Positions 8,922 to 18,300 of a stretch of DNA of 53,211 bases are shown piece by piece (the stretch's first letter is position 1; every line of letters starts with the position of its first letter). A model generated the notes under the pieces. That model saw only the letters and a list, made by a program, of their open reading frames with translations. It was not told where the DNA came from and did no database searches. The translations under genes and the position numbers were made by a program. Source of the stretch: Rhodothermia bacterium (GTDB lineage: Bacteria; Bacteroidota; Rhodothermia; Rhodothermales; JAAAOL01); the NCBI GenBank assembly GCA_030428385.1, contig JAUIDY010000030.1:1-53211 (forward strand), written 5' to 3'.

Positions 8922-10085
8922 TCATTCGCTTTCAGGTTGTTCAGCGGCGCTTTTCATCGGGATGCCCGCAGCGCCGACGCGGTTGTATTGCTCTACGACG
9001 TTTACGGGGTCGCCGTCGGTGAGGCTGTTCTGGCCCAGGACCACCACTTCTTCCGTGGCTTGCAGGCCGCTTTCGATGAGCAGCTTCCCGGCGTAGCTTG
9101 CGCCGACGTCCACGTTGCGGCGGGTGGCGATGCCGTTGCTGACCACGAAGACGCTGGTGCCATTTTCATCGCGGATGACGGCGGGACGGGGCACCACGAG
9201 GGCGTCGTCGCGGGTCTCGCGGGTCACATGCACCTGCGCCACCATTTCCGGCTTGAGTTCACCGCTGCGGTTGTCCACTTCAATTTCGATGAGGAAGGTG
9301 CGGCTTTGCGGGTTGATGGCAGCACCGGCAAACGACACCCGCCCGGTGCGGGTCTCGGAGCCGTAGGCTTGGAAGTCCATCGCTACCGAGGTGCCAACCT
9401 CAATCTCCCCGGCATAGCGCTCGGGTACACCAGCAACCACTTTCACGCGGCTGGTGCTAACAACACGGGCGACCTGCTGTCCAGGGCTGATCTGCTCACC
9501 AGGCTCGATGAACCGATCTTCCACGACGCCGCTGAATGGCGCACGCACCATCGTGTGGCTGTATTGCTCCTGCGCCTGCGCAAGGAATGCCTCGGCCTGC
9601 CGCAGCCCGGCCATGGCCTGGTTGCGCTGGGCTTTTACGTTCTCGAATTCGAGGGCACTGATGATGGAGTCCTGGTACAGCGGCTCCTGACGGGTGAAGG
9701 TGTCTTCGGCGATTTCGTACGATGCTTTGGCGGCTTCCACCTGGGCTTCGGCCTGCTGCAATGCCGCCGACATCATGCCGGGGTCGATACGGGCAACAAC
9801 GGTGCCCTGGCTGACGCGGGTGCCGCGCTGGGCCACCGTGGTGACCGTGCCCGATGCCTGCGCCGAGAGCACAGCATCATTCAGCGACTCTACGGCGCCG
9901 GTGAGTTCGATCACATCATCGAAGGTGGTGGACTCCATGACCAAGGTCTCGACGCGCACGCGGCGCTGTTCCGGGGCTTCGGCGGAGTCGTCTGAGCCAT
10001 TGGCGTCGCCGCAACCAGCAGCGATCAACGCAACCAGCCCGAGGACAAGGAGGCTTCTCATGGTATGGCGGGTGAATGTATACAT
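8922..10085 (-). CDS. Efflux RND periplasmic adaptor (membrane fusion protein), lipoprotein
   Basis: A 387-residue adaptor that would bridge the RND permease and the TolC-like channel in the periplasm. The N-terminus has a lipoprotein signal, LVALIAAGC, with the lipidated Cys near residue 25. Next come the barrel-sandwich strands (ELTGAVESLNDAVLSAQASG, then GTRVSQGTVVARIDPG), a helical hairpin of about 90 residues (AALQQAEAQVEAAKASYEIA onwards), the second half-lipoyl strand (MVRAPFSGVVEDRFIEPGE) and a beta-barrel (ALVVPRPAVIRDENGTSVFVV). Length and order fit the AcrA/MexA family. An internal ATG at 10061 (MRSLLVLG) gives a more typical signal peptide and may be the true start. The gene begins 26 bp after the TolC-like gene. 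Confidence 0.9.
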   Translation of the reverse strand: MYTFTRHTMRSLLVLGLVALIAAGCGDANGSDDSAEAPEQRRVRVETLVMESTTFDDVIELTGAVESLNDAVLSAQASGTVTTVAQRGTRVSQGTVVARIDPGMMSAALQQAEAQVEAAKASYEIAEDTFTRQEPLYQDSIISALEFENVKAQRNQAMAGLRQAEAFLAQAQEQYSHTMVRAPFSGVVEDRFIEPGEQISPGQQVARVVSTSRVKVVAGVPERYAGEIEVGTSVAMDFQAYGSETRTGRVSFAGAAINPQSRTFLIEIEVDNRSGELKPEMVAQVHVTRETRDDALVVPRPAVIRDENGTSVFVVSNGIATRRNVDVGASYAGKLLIESGLQATEEVVVLGQNSLTDGDPVNVVEQYNRVGAAGIPMKSAAEQPESE

Positions 10086-10111
10086 AACGGTATGGGATGG
10101 GCCGGTGAGGG

Positions 10112-11713
10112 CTAGTTGCTGGTCAGGTTGAAAGAGTCGGGCGTAGCAAGCGGCATGCCCAGGGCCGTTTCGAAGGCGCTGCGGGCCACGAGGTAGTCAT
10201 GCACCGCCTGGATGTAGCCGAGGCGGCTCTGGTCCAGTTGGTCCGAGGCATCGCGCAGTTCAAGTTGGCTTGACACGCCTTCGCGGACGCGGGTGTTGGC
10301 GTATTCGTAGTTCAGTTCGGCGCGCTCCACGTTGCGGTCTTGGCTGCGGATGCGTTCGGCAGCGGTTTGCAGGTTGCGCATCGCCTGTTCCACTTCCAGT
10401 GCGACGGCGTCGCGCAGTTGCAGGTATTCCAACTCGGCGCGTTGCATGGCGATGGTGCGCTGCTGCACCCGTGCCGACGTCTGGAAACCGTTGAACAGGT
10501 TCCACGTCAGCCGCATGCCCACATTGACCGCCGGGTTCCAGTAGTCGGAGCTAAAGAAGCTGTTGGTGCTGGTCGTGAACGTAAACGGATCGTTGGGGTC
10601 CGAGCGCAGGAGCTGCCGGTCGTCGGGCACGCTGCCGGTGTAGTTGAAGTTGGCAAAGGCGCTGAGGCGGGGGTGGTAGTCGGCCTTGCTGATGTCGCGG
10701 TCGATGCGGCGGAGGTCAACCAGCACGCTGGCCTGATCCAGGTCGGGGCGGCGCTGATGCGCCAGCGCCAGCGCATCATCCAGCGAGACCTGCTGATACT
10801 GACCGAGGTCGGGGCGGTCGAGCGTGCCACGCAGTCGCAGCGGTTGTTGCACCGGCATCGCCAGCAACAGCTTCAGGTTGTCGAGGGCGATGGCGGCCTG
10901 GTTCTGGGTTTGCACCAGTTGGGTTTCCTGGTTCGCCAGTTCCACCTCGGTGCTGAGGCGCTGGAACTTGGGCATGGTGCCCTGCGACACACGGCGGCCA
11001 ATTTCGTCGAGCGTTTGCTGCGTGCGCTCCATGCTGAGGGCCACCACGCGGGCTTGCTCGTCGGCAAGCAGCGCCTGATAAAACGCCTGCTTCACCTGCT
11101 GGACGAGCAGTTGCTCCTGCCGGTCCACGCCATGCTCATTGATTTCTTTTAGCTGGCGCGCCCCTTTGATGGAGGAGAACAAGGCCCGGTTATACAACTC
11201 CTGCGAGACGGTGACGCCGTTCTGAAACTGGTTGGGCACATTAAACGGGTTGTCGCTGCCGCCTGTGCTGGCTCCAGCGTTGCGGATACCTTCGGCCTGC
11301 CGGTCGCTGAACTCGCCGAACGAGATGGGCTCGGTGCCGGGATCGGTGTCGGTGCGGGCTTCTTCGTTGTAGGCCAGCCAGCCCACAAAGCCGAGCGCCC
11401 CGAACAAGCCACCGGCTTCACTACCGGCGAACGGGTTGGCGCTCTTGACGTTGCGTGTGTAGCTAGACGACAGGTCCACCTGCGGGAGGGCCTGTCCGCG
11501 CACCTGCCGGATCTGTGCCGAGGCGTCGGCCACGTCGAGGCGGTTCGTCTGGATGGCGTAGTTGTTCACCAGTGCAATCTGGATGGCCTCGTCGAGCGTC
11601 ATGGTGACGGGCTGGTCGAGCGGTGTCGGCTGCGCCTGCGCCATCGCCTCAGCAGGCAAGAGCCAGGCGGTCAGCACGAGCAGGGATATATGGAATAAGC
11701 GGTTCATATGCAT
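10112..11713 (-). CDS. TolC-family outer membrane efflux channel
   Basis: A 533-residue protein of the outer-membrane factor family. A signal peptide (FHISLLVLTAWLLPAEAMAQA) is followed by two related halves: MTLDEAIQIALVNNYAIQTN near the start and SLDDALALAHQRRPDLDQASV near the middle, each the usual first helix of an OEP repeat. Long Gln/Ala-rich helices (QETQLVQTQNQAAIALDNLKLLL, VALEVEQAMRNLQTAAERI) form the periplasmic tunnel. It would be the trimeric exit duct for the RND pump. ATG 11713 (or 11707) is chosen because the upstream extension to 11773 would place 20 polar residues before the signal peptide and overlap the tetR stop. The gene lies 52 bp after tetR. Confidence 0.9.
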   Translation of the reverse strand: MHMNRLFHISLLVLTAWLLPAEAMAQAQPTPLDQPVTMTLDEAIQIALVNNYAIQTNRLDVADASAQIRQVRGQALPQVDLSSSYTRNVKSANPFAGSEAGGLFGALGFVGWLAYNEEARTDTDPGTEPISFGEFSDRQAEGIRNAGASTGGSDNPFNVPNQFQNGVTVSQELYNRALFSSIKGARQLKEINEHGVDRQEQLLVQQVKQAFYQALLADEQARVVALSMERTQQTLDEIGRRVSQGTMPKFQRLSTEVELANQETQLVQTQNQAAIALDNLKLLLAMPVQQPLRLRGTLDRPDLGQYQQVSLDDALALAHQRRPDLDQASVLVDLRRIDRDISKADYHPRLSAFANFNYTGSVPDDRQLLRSDPNDPFTFTTSTNSFFSSDYWNPAVNVGMRLTWNLFNGFQTSARVQQRTIAMQRAELEYLQLRDAVALEVEQAMRNLQTAAERIRSQDRNVERAELNYEYANTRVREGVSSQLELRDASDQLDQSRLGYIQAVHDYLVARSAFETALGMPLATPDSFNLTSN

Positions 11714-11765
11714 AGAGGGTAAGCTGCGTGTGGGGTACAGTCGGGTGAAAGCAGCAATTGGTTCA

Positions 11766-12443
11766 TCAGGCATTGGCCTTCAGGCCATCAAACAGCATGG
11801 TGGTGAGAAACTGGGCCGCCGTCTCAGGCTTGTTCAGCATCGATTCTTCCTCCATATCGTCCGCACAGCCCAGCGTGAGGTGCATCTGCAAACCGCTGAC
11901 GTTGCCCATGATCATGTGGGCGAGGGCGTGGGGCGGCATCGGGCGCACTTCCCCAGCAGCCACGGCGGCTTCCAAAGGGCGGGCCAGGGTGCCCACCAGA
12001 CGTTCGCGCTGCTGCTGGAAATACGCGGCCTTGTCGCGGTCATCGCTGAACGTCATCCGGTAGGCTTCTTTCACAAGGATCATGAACAACTCCTGATGCT
12101 CCATGAAGAAGTTGAAGTTGGCCAGGATGAAGTGATACAGCACCTCGCGGAACGGGCGTCCAGCGGTTGCATCGGCGTCAAAAGACGATTCGACCACCTC
12201 GCAAAGGTCATCGTAGATCTTGTCGAAACAGGCGAAGAGGATGTCTTCCTTGCCGCCTTCGAAGTAGTTGTAGAGGGTGCCTTTGCCAAACTCGGCGCGT
12301 TGTGCAATTTCGTCGAGGGTGGCGTGGGTATACCCCTTCTCGGCGAACACGGCCTTGGCAGCTTGCAGGATCTCCGTGCGGCGCATCTGCCGCTCTCGCT
12401 CACGCCGCGTTAAGGGAGGATTGGCTTCTAGGGTACTCGGCAT
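11766..12443 (-). CDS. TetR/AcrR-family transcriptional regulator of the efflux operon
   Basis: A 225-residue repressor-type protein. The DNA-binding domain lies near residues 20-70, with the helix-turn-helix TLDEIAQRAEFGKGTLYNYF and the usual lead-in ILQAAKAVFAEKGYTHAT. The all-helical C-terminal half would bind a ligand, presumably a pump substrate. It is the first gene of the operon tetR-tolC-mfp-RND, so self-repression is likely. A palindrome of the kind TetR proteins bind sits 24 bp upstream of the ATG. The gene is divergent from lemA. Confidence 0.92.
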   Translation of the reverse strand: MPSTLEANPPLTRRERERQMRRTEILQAAKAVFAEKGYTHATLDEIAQRAEFGKGTLYNYFEGGKEDILFACFDKIYDDLCEVVESSFDADATAGRPFREVLYHFILANFNFFMEHQELFMILVKEAYRMTFSDDRDKAAYFQQQRERLVGTLARPLEAAVAAGEVRPMPPHALAHMIMGNVSGLQMHLTLGCADDMEEESMLNKPETAAQFLTTMLFDGLKANA

Positions 12444-12466
12444 ATAATAATGTCAGATAGGCAAAG

Positions 12467-12480
12467 TGACTGGTCAGTCA
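12467..12480. promoter_or_regulatory. Candidate TetR operator
   Basis: TGACTGGTCAGTCA: two perfect 6-bp arms, TGACTG and CAGTCA, separated by GT. It lies in the 292-bp space between divergent tetR and lemA, 24 bp before the tetR start. Its size and symmetry match known TetR/AcrR sites; binding by this particular protein is inferred. Confidence 0.6.
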
Positions 12481-12735
12481 TGTTGCGACCCGTACGTCAC
12501 CTTCTGACGCAAGATTCATGTGTGCTGTTAAGATGCCGTAAAGATGTATATGTGTGGTCAGGAAAGAAGAGACAAATAGCGGGTTTGTTACTTAATGGCT
12601 CCTTGAAGCCGCGTTGTCTTCTTCCCGACGAATACAGCCGCAGTGGGTTGCGCAACGGGTCACGTCTTTCAAGAAACCACTGCGCCATCGGCTCGTATTC
12701 GAGCAAACTTCTTCTCCCATCAATCGAGACTTTCT

Positions 12736-13335
12736 ATGCGAAGCACAGGAATGATTGTGCTGCTCGTCGCCCTGCTCCTCGTCGGGTTTGCAGGATGTGC
12801 GGGATGCAATACCTATAACAGCCTCGTCACGTCCGACGAAGGCGTCGAAACGGCGTGGGCTAACGTCGAAACGCAGTATCAGCGTCGCGCCGACCTGATT
12901 CCCAACCTCGTGAGCACGGTGCAGGGTGCCGCCGACTTTGAACAGGAGACGCTGGAGTCGGTCACCAACGCCCGGGCTCGCGCTACGTCGATCAACCTGA
13001 CAGGGGCCGACCTCAGTGACCCGGCCAAGATCCAGCAGTATCAGGAGGCTCAGGTGGCGCTCAGCGGGGCGCTGGGGCGGCTGCTGGCCGTCGCCGAAAA
13101 CTATCCAGACCTGACCGCCACGGCGGGCTTTCGTGACCTTCAGGCTCAACTCGAAGGTACCGAGAACCGCATCAACGTGGCCCGCACGCGCTACAACGAA
13201 GCTGTGCAGGGCTATAACACGCAGGTGCGCCGCTTCCCCGGCAACCTCTTCGCGGGCATGTTTGGCTTCGACCGCCGTACGCCCTTTGAGGCCGATCCCG
13301 GCGCGGAGCGGGCTCCTGATGTGAGTTTTGATTAA
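12736..13335 (+). CDS. lemA: LemA family protein
   Basis: A 199-residue membrane-anchored protein. An N-terminal hydrophobic segment ends in LLVGFAGC, which could be a plain signal anchor or a lipobox (Cys21). The LemA signature follows: NTYNSLVTSDEGVETAWANVE and YQRRADLIPNLVSTVQGAA. The rest is a helical bundle ending in ENRINVARTRYNEAVQGYN and RRFPGNLFAGMFGFDRR. LemA proteins are widespread, and their biochemical role is not settled. ATG 12736 is used because the in-frame extension back to 12643 is non-coding in character. A TPM-domain gene follows on the same strand, a pairing often seen with lemA. Confidence 0.93.
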   Translation: MRSTGMIVLLVALLLVGFAGCAGCNTYNSLVTSDEGVETAWANVETQYQRRADLIPNLVSTVQGAADFEQETLESVTNARARATSINLTGADLSDPAKIQQYQEAQVALSGALGRLLAVAENYPDLTATAGFRDLQAQLEGTENRINVARTRYNEAVQGYNTQVRRFPGNLFAGMFGFDRRTPFEADPGAERAPDVSFD

Positions 13336-13533
13336 GAGGCTGTTGAGCGTTGTGGTGTTGGGCTGTACACGGTCCTTTTGAGCATCTTGGCCTTCGGTTG
13401 GCTCGTAGCGCTGCTACACGCGTACCGACAATGAGGCCTTTCCGAAGCGCCTTGTGCTCGCCTGCAAACGCAAAATCTGAACGGCCTCGAAACAGGCGCG
13501 ATTGATCGCAAAGCCATTCTCCCGCGAGGATAC

Positions 13534-14289
13534 ATGATGAAGTACGGACTTGGCTGGGCCGTGGTGCTGTTGCTGCTGGTGCAGGTTGCTACGGCCCAGT
13601 CCATCCGCGTAATTCCTTCGACCAACCAACTGGTGACGGATCAAGGCGACTTGCTTTCGCCTTCGGAAGAGCGTTTGCTGACGGCGAAGCTGCAATCCTA
13701 CGCCGACACCACCTCGACGCAGATCGTGGTGGTTACCCTGCCTGACCTGGGCGGTGCCGACGCCGGACAATATGCCACCGAATTAGGGCAGCAATGGGGC
13801 GTGGGGCAGCAAGGCATGGACAACGGGGCCGTCGTGCTGGTTTCTCGCGATGACCGCAAGGTGTTCATCGCCACCGGCTATGGGCTGGAAGGGGCCATCC
13901 CCGATGCCGTTGCGGCCCGCATCGTGCGCAATGTGCTGGTGCCCAACTTCCGGGAGGGTGACTATTACAACGGCCTGTCCCAAGCCACCGATGCCCTGAT
14001 AGCGGCGGCGGCAGGCGAATTTACCGCCGACAACCTGCCTCCGCGTTTTGAAGACCAGGACGATGGAAGCAATGAGGCCCTTATCTGGATTTTGTTGATC
14101 ATTCTCTACTTTGTGATCTCGTCTGCGCGTCGCGGCGGCGGAGGCGGTACCCGATCTCGCCGTGGCGGTGGCCCGCCCGTGATCATCTGGGGAGGAGGCT
14201 CCGGGGGTGGTGGCTTTAGCGGTGGCGGCGGATTTGGTGGCTTCGGCGGCGGTGGTTTTGGCGGCGGCGGTGCCGGAGGCAGTTGGTAA
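13534..14289 (+). CDS. TPM-domain (YgcG-like) membrane protein with Gly-rich tail
   Basis: 251 residues: a cleavable signal peptide (WAVVLLLLVQVATAQS), a TPM domain at about 30-165 (VTDQGDLLSPSEERLLTAKL, QIVVVTLPDLGG, KVFIATGYGLEGAIPDAVAARI), one membrane helix near 181-196 (ALIWILLIILYFVIS), then an Arg/Gly tail that becomes almost pure Gly/Phe/Ser and ends in GGSW. The TPM domain would therefore lie outside the cytoplasm. This layout is the common one for TPM proteins found next to LemA; a role in envelope or photosystem maintenance has been proposed for relatives, but the function here is unknown. A GAGGA motif lies 6 nt before the start. About 200 bp with no gene separates it from lemA. 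Confidence 0.88.
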   Translation: MMKYGLGWAVVLLLLVQVATAQSIRVIPSTNQLVTDQGDLLSPSEERLLTAKLQSYADTTSTQIVVVTLPDLGGADAGQYATELGQQWGVGQQGMDNGAVVLVSRDDRKVFIATGYGLEGAIPDAVAARIVRNVLVPNFREGDYYNGLSQATDALIAAAAGEFTADNLPPRFEDQDDGSNEALIWILLIILYFVISSARRGGGGGTRSRRGGGPPVIIWGGGSGGGGFSGGGGFGGFGGGGFGGGGAGGSW

Positions 14290-14375
14290 TTGGGCACGCG
14301 GTGATGCATCTTTACGCACCTCCGACCCGTCTCGCCGCGTGACGGAGTTGATTATCCAGATGGCTCCCCGCTGCT

Positions 14376-15182
14376 GTGGAAACACGCACCATACTTCCAT
14401 CGGCCTCGCCAGCAGAAAAACCCTCCACCGAGGGGTGCGCCAATTGTGGGGCCCCTCGCACGGGGCCGTATTGTCAGGCTTGTGGGCAACGGCATGAAGC
14501 ACATCTGGCACCGCTCATCCAACTTCTGAAGGAACTACCGTCGGCGCTGTTTAACCTCGACAACCGGCTGTTTTCGACGCTGCGATGGCTGTTTCTGAAA
14601 CCGGGACACCTCACCAACACCTATCTCGATGGACAGCGGGTGCGATACGTATCACCGGTGCGGTTGTATTTGCTCTTCAGCGTTCTCTACTTTTTTATCG
14701 CGGCGATGGTGGAGACCTCCACATTTTTGTTTATGGACTTCCAAGGCGACGTAGAAAGCGCCGAGATTGCCCGGGTGTTACCGAAGATGATGTTTGTGGT
14801 GGTGCCCGTGTTTGCCTGGTTTCTGCACATGCTGTTCCGCCAGCCGAAGCGGTTGTATGTCGCGCATCTGATCTTTGCGCTGCATATACAAACGGTCTGG
14901 TATGTGTGCTTTGTCGTAAATGTGGTGCTGGAGCCAAGCGCAAACGCGGCGTTGGAAGCCGATGCCTTTCCGTGGCTCCTGCTTCCCGTCGTCGTGCTCA
15001 ACGAAGCGTCGAAGGCGGCAGTGATGGTGTTTTTATTTCTGTCGTTGCGCCGTGTTTACGAGAAGTCGCGGCTCGAGACCCTGGTGAAAATGTTGGTGAT
15101 CCTGTTTGGGTATCTGGTTTTGTTAGGACTCGTCACGATGGTCTATGTGGGGGTCAAGACAGGAAAAGTCCCCCTGTTGTAG
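14376..15182 (+). CDS. DUF3667 zinc-ribbon membrane protein
   Basis: A 268-residue protein with an N-terminal zinc ribbon, CANCG (Cys21, Cys24) and YCQACGQ (Cys33, Cys36). It is followed by LLKELPSALFNLDNRLFSTLRWLFLKPG and about five membrane helices (YLLFSVLYFFIAAMV, VVVPVFAWFLHMLF, HIQTVWYVCFVVNVVL, FPWLLLPVVVL, LVILFGYLVLLGLVTMVYV). This is the DUF3667 architecture, common in Bacteroidota and of unknown function. The start is GTG; no better in-frame ATG exists before the membrane part. It lies 86 bp after the TPM gene and may be cotranscribed with it. Confidence 0.8.
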   Translation: METRTILPSASPAEKPSTEGCANCGAPRTGPYCQACGQRHEAHLAPLIQLLKELPSALFNLDNRLFSTLRWLFLKPGHLTNTYLDGQRVRYVSPVRLYLLFSVLYFFIAAMVETSTFLFMDFQGDVESAEIARVLPKMMFVVVPVFAWFLHMLFRQPKRLYVAHLIFALHIQTVWYVCFVVNVVLEPSANAALEADAFPWLLLPVVVLNEASKAAVMVFLFLSLRRVYEKSRLETLVKMLVILFGYLVLLGLVTMVYVGVKTGKVPLL

Positions 15183-15322
15183 GTTTTTACCGGTGAATAG
15201 TGCGTGGGCTTGTGAAGCAAAAAGTTTGATTCTACATTAAAAAACCCCTACATCTGAGCGTGTTTCTTGATAAGAAGCTAGGTTGCATGCTCAGCTTTTG
15301 TTGTCCCTCCGCCGTAAGGTAT

Positions 15323-18300
15323 ATGTGCTGTGATGTCCCACATAAGATCGGGTTCACTTCTTGGCGAAGGTATATTGCTTTGGCTGTACTTCTGGTTGCC
15401 GTTGTGCAGCCAAGTGCCGGTCAGCCCCGGTCAGTAGCAGAGGAAGGCATTCCTTTTGTCCATCATTTTACGCCGCAAAACTATCCGGCGGGTGGCCAAA
15501 CCTTTTCGTTGGCGCAGGATGGCGAAGGGGTGATGTGGATTGGCACAGGTGGCGGATTGTGGCGCTTCGACGGGGCTCACTGGACGCTAACCCCCGGCAC
15601 CGAGGGAGTGGTCTGCCGCAGCATTGTGCGGCTGGCCTCCAATCGCTTGCTGGTGACGTTGCATAACAGCTTCGGCATCGTTGCGCCTGGTGCGGATGGG
15701 TTGTATCGGTATGAGGCGTTGGATACCGCGCTTACGCCGTCGCAACGCCCGCCCACCCAGCTTCGCCGTATCCGCGTTGTCGGGGGGCATTTTTATGTAG
15801 TGGCTGATCCTGGGTTGTACGTCGGGCGTTTTGATACAAACAGGCCCGTGGAAGATGCTGCGCAGCAATTCCCCGAGGCGTTTGGCCTCTTACACCCCAC
15901 GATTATCGATGCCTTTGCCATGGGCGAGGTGCTGCTGGTTCACGACAGCGAGGCCGGGTTGATGCAAGTGGTGGGCGAGACGATGGTGTCATTCCCGGAT
16001 GGCTCCCGCTATGCCGAGGCCCGCATTGCGTTTGTAGAGCAAGTGAGCGCGGACGCGTGGCTTATTGGATTGCGTGATGGACGGTTGTTACGCTATGACG
16101 GCAGCCAACTATTGCCTTGGGCAACCAACGCGCACGACTTTCTGGCCACTCACATGGTGAACACGGCGGTAGTCCTGCATGATGGCAACATCGCCATTGG
16201 CACGGAGCGAGGAGGGCTGGTGGTGCTGGACCCGGAAGGTCAACTGCTCCACATTTGGGATGCACACACGGTTCTGCAAGATCCGTTTGTTGTCACGCTG
16301 TTGCAGGATCATCAAGGGGGGCTGTGGGTGGGGCAAAACCGGAACCTGAGTCGGCTGGCTTATGCCACGCCAGTGCGGCATTATGCCTATGACCGGGTGA
16401 TGCAAGGGGGCATCAGCGACCTCAGCCGCCATGAGGGGGCCTTGTACCTCACCTCCCCGATCGGACTGTTTCGACTGGATGCTTCCACAAAACCAGGGGA
16501 AGTGCCTTCGTTTACGGCGGTTCCGGGCCTGGAAGGGTATGGGGCGGAACTGGAAGCCGTAGATGCCACGCTGTTTGTAGGCTCGTTCGCCCAACTGTAT
16601 CGGGCATCGCTGCAGGCTGCCGTACCGCTGCCGGGTGTGTCCATCGATGACGGCGTGTATGACATCCAGCGCTCGCGCCGCGATTCAGGACGCGTGTATG
16701 TGACCGTGCCGTCGGGGCGGGTATTGTTGTATCGGCAAACGCAAGGACAATGGGAAGTGGAAAGTGAGTTGGGTGACCTGGGCGTGAGCCCATGGCGGCT
16801 TGCCGAAGACGCCAATGGAGGCTTGTGGGTGGGCACGGTGGCAAGCGGAGTGCTTTATTTCCCTGACCCCACGGACAGGGCCTCCAGGCAGCAGTTCGGC
16901 GCGGCGGAAGGGCTCGTTGACGGGCGCGTGTTTGTACGCCCGCTCGGCGATCGGCTGGTGTTTACAACCGCAGAAGGGCTTCGGCGTTTTGATGCGGAAA
17001 CAAACCGCTTTGTCCCCGAAACCGCATTTGGCGAGACGCTGGCTCGTGCGCAGGTCGACTTTTTTCAGGAAATGCCAGACCGGGAGGTGTGGGCCAAGGT
17101 GCCGCAGGTAGACGCCGCTGAATTCTGGCGGCTGCGGCCCCGGCCTGATGACACCTATGCGCGGGAGCCTGCCCCGATGCTGCATCGCCTGGGACCCTAT
17201 CTCGGAAGTACGTGGAATGTATATCCCGACCCACTCCTACCGGGCACGGTCTGGTTGGCCAGCGCCGAGGGACTCGTGGGGTATAACACCCAGGTCGCCT
17301 TGCCTGCCATCGACGAGGTTCCGACGTTGCTGTCACACCTAACGCTGAATGATTCCCTTCTCATGGGCCGCGAGGAGATGCAGGACTTCCGCGTACCTGC
17401 GGGGCGAAGCACGGTGCGGATTGCGTATGCTACCCCGTCCTATGAAGCGTTCGCGTCGAATGCGTATCAGGTGTGGCTGGACGGGCGCGACGCCGGATGG
17501 TCGGAATGGGGAACCTTGCCGTGGAAAGAATACACCGACCTTTCCCCCGGCGCGTATCGGCTCCGGGTGCGGAGCCGCAATGCCTATGGCGTGGTGGGGC
17601 CCGAGGCCGAGGTGGCCTTTCGCGTGATGCCGCCCTGGTATCGGACAGGATGGATGTATGCCGGGTATGGCCTGGGTATACTCGGCCTCGTGTTTGGACT
17701 CGCTTTTGTGCTCAACCAGCGGCGTACCCGCCAGCTACGCCAGCGCAACCGCGAGCTCGAAGATGCCGTTGCCGAGCGGACCACCGAACTCCAAGCTCAT
17801 CAGGATTTGCTGGCGCAGCAAAACGCCCAGCTTCGGCAACTCGATGAGGCGAAGAGTCAGTTTTTTGCCAATATCTCCCATGAGTTCCGCACCCCGCTTA
17901 CGCTTACCTTTGGTCCCATCGAGGACTTGTTGAAGGGGCGGTATGAGGTCGCCCCGGAAGCCCGCCCGCACCTCGAACGGGCACGGCGCAACGGGCATCG
18001 GCTGCTGCGGCTGATCAACCAACTGCTCGACCTCTCGCGCCTGGATGCCGGGGCCTTGCGGCTGAATGCCCAGCAGCATAACCTGGTGGCGTTTTTAGAA
18101 CAACGCGTTGGAGCGTTTGCCGACATGGCCGCGGTTCGGGGGCTTACCCTGCGCTACGTCCCGGATGTGCCCGAAATCGTTTATGTGTTCGACGCCGAGA
18201 AGCTGGAGACGGTGTTGCTCAATCTGCTCTCCAATGCCTTCAAATTCACACCGCGCGGCGGGTCGGTGGTGGTTTCAGCTCGGCAAGATGCACACGGCGA

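Noticed and set aside
13336-13533. Possible small gene or mobile remnant between lemA and the TPM gene
   Set aside because: About 200 bp with no open frame of protein-like character and no flanking repeats visible; nothing firm to report.
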